Positions 6,399 through 9,539 of a stretch of DNA of 9,539 nucleotides are shown one piece after another (the first letter of the stretch is position 1; every line of letters begins with the position of its first letter). The translations under genes and the position numbers were made by a program. The notes below the pieces were generated by a model that worked only from the letters and a program-made list of their open reading frames with translations, was not told the DNA's origin and made no database searches. Source of the DNA: SIO4C1 sp039820425 (GTDB taxonomy: Bacteria > Cyanobacteriota > Cyanobacteriia > Phormidesmidales > Phormidesmidaceae); assembly GCA_039820425.1 (NCBI GenBank), contig JBCBQD010000231.1, positions 1-9,539 of the forward strand. The letters run 5' to 3'.

Positions 6399-6562
6399 AA
6401 AACGGCTGCCCTTTAGGACATGTCGCTAAAAACCGAAGATATGCGGATTGCGTCCTATGAATCTTTTTATACTTTTGAGATAACGCTCTATCGGGCATGA
6501 TGGAGAAGTCCCCCTGTAGAACATCAGGCGGCACTTGCGATGACTGCACCGCCGCCACCACT

Positions 6563-6568
6563 AAGGAA
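6563..6568 (+). promoter_or_regulatory. Shine-Dalgarno site for the gene at 6577
   Basis: AAGGAA lies 8 bases before the ATG at 6577, the clearest ribosome-binding site in the window. It supports both the reality of this unrecognised gene and its chosen start. Confidence 0.6.
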
Positions 6569-6576
6569 AAACACGT

Positions 6577-7107
6577 ATGCTAGCGCAATCACCCCAGGTA
6601 GGCGACCCCACCTTGTCTACTGATTTATCTAAGTCTACGGTTACCCAGCCTATGGTTACCCAGCCCGCTACTGGGCAGCCTGCCGTCACAGATAGGACCC
6701 TGGCCGACCCATCAGTCAATTTCTCAGTCGCCCAGGCTTTGGCAATTTCGCTCCGCAAGATCGACAGCCGATGGATGAAAGCCAGCGGTCAGGGTGAGCG
6801 GGTTTGGTTCCAGGGGGGAGAGCCCTATTTTGATGTGGTTTTTGAGCTGGCCGACCAAGCCATTTGCTGGTTCCAAATGACCCTACGAGGCAAGGCCATT
6901 TCCTGGAGCCCAGCCGGCATACAGACCGCTGAAACCGATGAATTAGAAATCTCGGTATTTGACCATTACGCCACCACCAAAAGCCTTTACAACAGCGCTG
7001 TCATTGATCAAGCCTTTGTCAGTCTGGTCAAGGCTATTTTGGTCAGTCGCCCCGAGGAACCTCTATTTCAAACGATGCATGCGGTTTTAGATAAAGCTTG
7101 CATTTAG
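6577..7107 (+). CDS. Unrecognised 176-residue protein
   Basis: I do not recognise the family with confidence. The N-terminal ~45 residues are low-complexity and rich in Thr, Gln, Pro and Val (TVTQPMVTQPATGQPAVT), with a 15-bp DNA repeat beneath (GGTTACCCAGCC at 6639 and 6654). From ~50 on it looks folded: a helix (VAQALAISLRKIDSRWMKA), a beta-rich core (GERVWFQGGEPYFDVVFELADQ, then ICWFQMTLRGKAISWS), and a C-terminal helical part. Trp66, Trp77, Trp98 and Trp110 stand out. There is no signal peptide, membrane segment or nucleotide-binding motif, so it is probably cytoplasmic. A good Shine-Dalgarno sequence and a clear start support it as a real gene. It converges with cdaA across 90 bp and lies 178 bp after the DUF4168 gene, so it probably has its own promoter. 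Confidence 0.75.
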   Translation: MLAQSPQVGDPTLSTDLSKSTVTQPMVTQPATGQPAVTDRTLADPSVNFSVAQALAISLRKIDSRWMKASGQGERVWFQGGEPYFDVVFELADQAICWFQMTLRGKAISWSPAGIQTAETDELEISVFDHYATTKSLYNSAVIDQAFVSLVKAILVSRPEEPLFQTMHAVLDKACI

Positions 7108-7197
7108 TCAGGGGGGTAAGGCAAAGCGCTGTTCCTAAAGTAAGAATTTTAGCTTCTGACCTAACCAAACTATGTTGCTTTAAGGGATACGCTCCCC
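7108..7197. other. Convergent gap of 90 bp between the 6577 gene and cdaA
   Basis: A T-rich run (7201-7207) just inside the cdaA end follows GGG-ATACGCT-CCC (7183-7195) when read on the + strand. The stem is only three G-C pairs, so it is at best a weak terminator for the + gene. Nothing else stands out. Confidence 0.35.
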
Positions 7198-8073
7198 CTA
7201 TTTTTTTCGTCTTGATTTAGGTAACCCCAAAAGCCGCCGCATCGTTTGCCAGGCTTGACCACCCTGGAGCCCCAGCCGTCGCCCGATGCTGCGCAGTTGG
7301 GGAGCCACCGTGTCAGCCTCAACGGTGGGTGAGAATTTCTCTCTGAGCAGCTCCCTCAGTTTACTGCTGGTCAGGGGACGGTTGAGCATACCCTTTTCAG
7401 CCACTGAAATGGAGCCCGTTTCCTCAGACACCACGATACAGATACAGTTTTCGACCCGTTCGGTAATGCCCATCGCAGCCCGGTGGCGGGTTCCCAATTG
7501 CCGGGAGGCGCTTTTTTCTGAAATCGGCAAAATGACGCTGGCAGCCACCACCCGGGAGGCTCTAATCAGCACAGCTCCGTCGTGCAACAGTGTACTGGTC
7601 TGAAAAATGGTCTGCAACAGCTCTTTAGACACCTCGGCATTGAGGCGCACCCCCGGTACCGAAAAATCCCCCTCGTCGATGGGGCGATCGGTTTCTAAAA
7701 TCATCAGCGCCCCGGTTCGGTTTTGAGAAAGCTCCTTAACGGCATCCACAATTTCATCAATGATGCTGTCGGGTTTAGGGGGGGAGTTATTCTGCGGCAC
7801 AAACAACTGGAGGATTTCCCCCCGCCCTAACTGCTCTAGCAGGCGACGAAACTCAGCCTGTAGCATAAACGCCATTGCAACCGCTGAGCCAATCACCAAA
7901 TTAGTTAGCACAAAACTGAGCAACGCCAACTCGAGCTGCTGACTGAGTGCTGCCGCCAGCATCAAAACAATGAGTCCTCTGACCATCCAAAGTGTACGGC
8001 GCTCTCCGATGACGACAAGCACCATATATATGAGGATGAGGACCAAACAAATATCGACAACCAGACGCAGCAA
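7198..8073 (-). CDS. cdaA: Diadenylate cyclase, membrane-bound c-di-AMP synthase
   Basis: 291 residues. It joins two ATP into c-di-AMP, a second messenger for potassium, osmotic and cell-wall control. The N-terminus has three membrane segments (~3-22, ~31-56, ~58-74), including the family stretch GERRTLWMVRG. The DAC (DisA_N) domain follows at ~80-235 with GALMILE (121-127), the catalytic DGA (165-167, in LLHDGAVLI) and RHR (196-198, in GTRHRAAMGITE). A ~55-residue basic tail ends in KSRRKK. The start used is TTG at 8073, because an in-frame TGA (8079-8077) sits two codons before it; the only ATG upstream in this frame is at 8094, on the far side of that TGA. It lies 204 bp downstream of lysA on the same strand, a known cyanobacterial pairing; uppS does not follow. 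Confidence 0.94.
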   Translation of the reverse strand: MLRLVVDICLVLILIYMVLVVIGERRTLWMVRGLIVLMLAAALSQQLELALLSFVLTNLVIGSAVAMAFMLQAEFRRLLEQLGRGEILQLFVPQNNSPPKPDSIIDEIVDAVKELSQNRTGALMILETDRPIDEGDFSVPGVRLNAEVSKELLQTIFQTSTLLHDGAVLIRASRVVAASVILPISEKSASRQLGTRHRAAMGITERVENCICIVVSEETGSISVAEKGMLNRPLTSSKLRELLREKFSPTVEADTVAPQLRSIGRRLGLQGGQAWQTMRRLLGLPKSRRKK

Positions 8074-8277
8074 GAGTCAGACCACTTCAGGCATGTGAAA
8101 CCAAACTATCCAAATTAAATCCACCCACAGGTGTCTTTCTAAGCCGAGGTTAAGCGAACAGCGTTTTTGTTGCAGCCCGTTTAGGATATCAAGTTTGCGC
8201 GACCTGTAACCGCCCAATCAACCACTGGTCAGCAATCGATTCATCTATTGGGGCTCTAATTAGGCTTGACTGGGGTT
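8074..8277. other. Gap of 204 bp between lysA and cdaA
   Basis: It is too long for tight coupling, so cdaA may have its own promoter. A direct repeat, TTGACTGGGG, occurs at 8266-8275 and 8289-8298, spanning the lysA stop. On the - strand a five-codon frame (ATG at 8094 to TGA at 8077) precedes the TTG of cdaA in the same frame. I see no convincing terminator or promoter. Confidence 0.4.
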
Positions 8278-9507
8278 TTACTGGGTTTTTGACTGGGGCT
8301 TTAAATGGGCGGGCAAGCGATCCTGCCGGATCAAATCCTCATAGGTCTCTCGCTGTAAAATCAGCTGGGCCTGGCCTTGATTGACAAGCACCGCTGCTGG
8401 TCGCGCTACTCGGTTATAGTTAGACGCCATGCTGTAATTGTAGGCACCTGTGCCGGGGACCACCACAATATCCCCAGCCGCTAGCGCTGGTAGCTGTGCC
8501 GATTGGATCACCACATCTCCCGATTCGCAGTGTTTGCCAGCCAGGGTGACGGTTTCACTCAGCGGAGCTGACATTTTGTTGGCTGCCAACACCCGATAAA
8601 CCGATTGATACGTAATCGGTCTGGGGTTATCAGACATGCCTCCATCGACGGCTACGTAGGTGCGAATATCTGGAATGGTCTTTTGGCTGCCCACGGTGTA
8701 GGCCGTCACACAAGATGAGCCAATTAGCGATCGCCCTGGTTCACACAGCAGCTTCGGCAGTGTGACGCCCTGGGCCTGGCATGCGGCTGCGATGCTTTGG
8801 CAAACAGTTTTTGACCAGTCCTCGATACTCGGTGGGTCATCGGCTTCGGTGTAGCGAATACCCAACCCCCCACCCACGTCTAATTCGCTGATGGGTAACC
8901 CATAGCTGGCTGCTTTTTGCAACCACTGTACCAGGACCCCACCTAGATCTTGGTGGGGTTGCAGCTCAAAAATTTGAGAGCCAATGTGGGCATGCAAACC
9001 AATGCATTGCAGGCTAGACTGCTTGCTGACAAAGCTAAAGACGGCTTCTAACTGGTCGGGGTCAAACCCAAATTTGCTATCCAGGTGGCCGGTACGAATA
9101 TATTCATGGGTGTGGCACTCAATGCCGGGGGTGAGGCGCAGCAAAATCGGGGGCGCTTTGCCCTGCTGGGTGGCAAGGTTTGCCAGGGTCTTAAGCTCGT
9201 GCCAGTTGTCAACAACGATGCGGCAACCAGTGTCTAACCCCAGCTGTAACTCATCCAAGGATTTGTTATTGCCGTGAAAATAGAGTTTGTCCGCCGCCGC
9301 CCCGGCTTTGATTGCGGTATACAGTTCGCCGCCGGAGACCACATCGATGCCGATCCCTTCTTGGGTTGCGATCGCACACACCGCCAGACAGTTCCACGCC
9401 TTCGACGCATACACAATCAGCGAATCACCTGGATAGTGACGCTTAAACGCTTCGCGATACTGGCGACAGGCTGCCCGCAGCGTTGACTCATCTAATATGT
9501 ATACATA
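8278..9507 (-). CDS. lysA: Diaminopimelate decarboxylase, N-terminus missing at window edge
   Basis: This is the PLP enzyme of the last lysine step, meso-diaminopimelate to L-lysine, in the cytoplasm. About 408 residues are visible; cyanobacterial relatives are about 465, so roughly 60 N-terminal residues are missing. The frame reads YILDESTLRAACRQYREAF, then YASKAW with the PLP-binding Lys at 9402-9400. Numbering from the internal GTG at 9414: HIGSQ 143-147, DVGGGLG around 181 (PLP phosphate), CEPGRS 224-229, CESGD with catalytic Cys296, and GAYNYSMASNYN at 323-334. The GTG at 9414 is an internal Val, not the start. The frame is closed upstream by TAA (9510-9508), but that stop lies in the mirrored arm of the terminal palindrome. 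Only sequence up to about 9501-9504 is trustworthy, and I read the gene as cut, not as a pseudogene. Confidence 0.93.
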   Translation of the reverse strand, partial: YVYILDESTLRAACRQYREAFKRHYPGDSLIVYASKAWNCLAVCAIATQEGIGIDVVSGGELYTAIKAGAAADKLYFHGNNKSLDELQLGLDTGCRIVVDNWHELKTLANLATQQGKAPPILLRLTPGIECHTHEYIRTGHLDSKFGFDPDQLEAVFSFVSKQSSLQCIGLHAHIGSQIFELQPHQDLGGVLVQWLQKAASYGLPISELDVGGGLGIRYTEADDPPSIEDWSKTVCQSIAAACQAQGVTLPKLLCEPGRSLIGSSCVTAYTVGSQKTIPDIRTYVAVDGGMSDNPRPITYQSVYRVLAANKMSAPLSETVTLAGKHCESGDVVIQSAQLPALAAGDIVVVPGTGAYNYSMASNYNRVARPAAVLVNQGQAQLILQRETYEDLIRQDRLPAHLKPQSKTQ

Positions 9508-9539
9508 TTAGATGAGTCAACGCTGCGGGCAGCCTGTCG
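9464..9539. repeat. Perfect 76-bp palindrome at the very end of the window
   Basis: Bases 9464-9501 are the exact reverse complement of 9502-9539, 38 bp per arm with no spacer and no mismatch. The axis is GTATAC (9499-9504). The left arm is normal lysA coding sequence; the right arm is its mirror and runs to the last base. It is most likely a fold-back (inverted chimera) at a contig end; a real cruciform-forming repeat is the alternative. Confidence 0.95.

Noticed and set aside
7183..7207. Rho-independent terminator between the 6577 gene and cdaA
   Set aside because: There is a T-run but the stem is only three base pairs.
9412..9414. GTG at 9414 as the lysA start
   Set aside because: The frame upstream encodes family-typical LysA sequence (LDESTLRAAC and onward) and the PLP lysine would be residue 5, so the GTG is an internal Val.
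8278..9507. lysA as a pseudogene because of the in-frame TAA at 9510-9508
   Set aside because: The stop occurs only in the mirrored arm of the terminal palindrome, which is probably artefactual; all catalytic motifs downstream are intact.

Overview
The window looks like ordinary chromosome from a cyanobacterium. The octamer GCGATCGC (the HIP1 motif typical of many cyanobacterial genomes) occurs at 135, 4702, 6355, 8727 and 9368, against about 0.15 expected by chance in 9.5 kb. Intergenic gaps carry heptanucleotide-type and palindromic repeats of the kind common in filamentous cyanobacteria. Several proteins belong to cyanobacterium-typical families: a PedR-like LuxR regulator, a DUF4168 protein, a DUF5671 protein and a CdaA next to LysA. 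A filamentous, Leptolyngbya-like host is only an inference.

Layout, left to right. On the + strand: the 3' part of a family 2 glycosyltransferase (to 725), a repeat-filled gap (726-1000), and a histidine phosphatase (1001-2137). On the - strand, read right to left: hisS (5144-3849), a GNAT acetyltransferase overlapping its end, a four-helix DUF5671 membrane protein, and a small membrane-anchored protein overlapping that by 4 bp. These four could be one transcription unit, which ends tail-to-tail with the histidine phosphatase. A second repeat cluster lies upstream of hisS (5145-5335). A short PedR-like regulator (5623-5336, -) and a secreted DUF4168 protein (5952-6398, +) diverge from a 0.3-kb control region holding paired palindromes and a 20-bp-period direct repeat. 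An unrecognised + strand gene (6577-7107) converges with cdaA (8073-7198, -), the c-di-AMP synthase, which follows lysA (-, cut at the right edge).

Functional links: lysA makes L-lysine from meso-diaminopimelate, which is also a peptidoglycan precursor. cdaA makes c-di-AMP, tied to osmotic, potassium and cell-wall homeostasis. Their adjacency is a known cyanobacterial arrangement, but the uppS gene that I recall following cdaA in Synechocystis is not there. PedR is the only recognisable transcription factor.

The most striking sequence feature is a perfect 76-bp palindrome with no spacer running exactly to the last base (9464-9539). It interrupts the lysA reading frame and is most simply a fold-back artefact at a contig end. 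I found no convincing new multi-gene system. The better leads are the control region between 5624 and 5951, a possible one-codon lesion at the start of cdaA, and three poorly characterised protein families.
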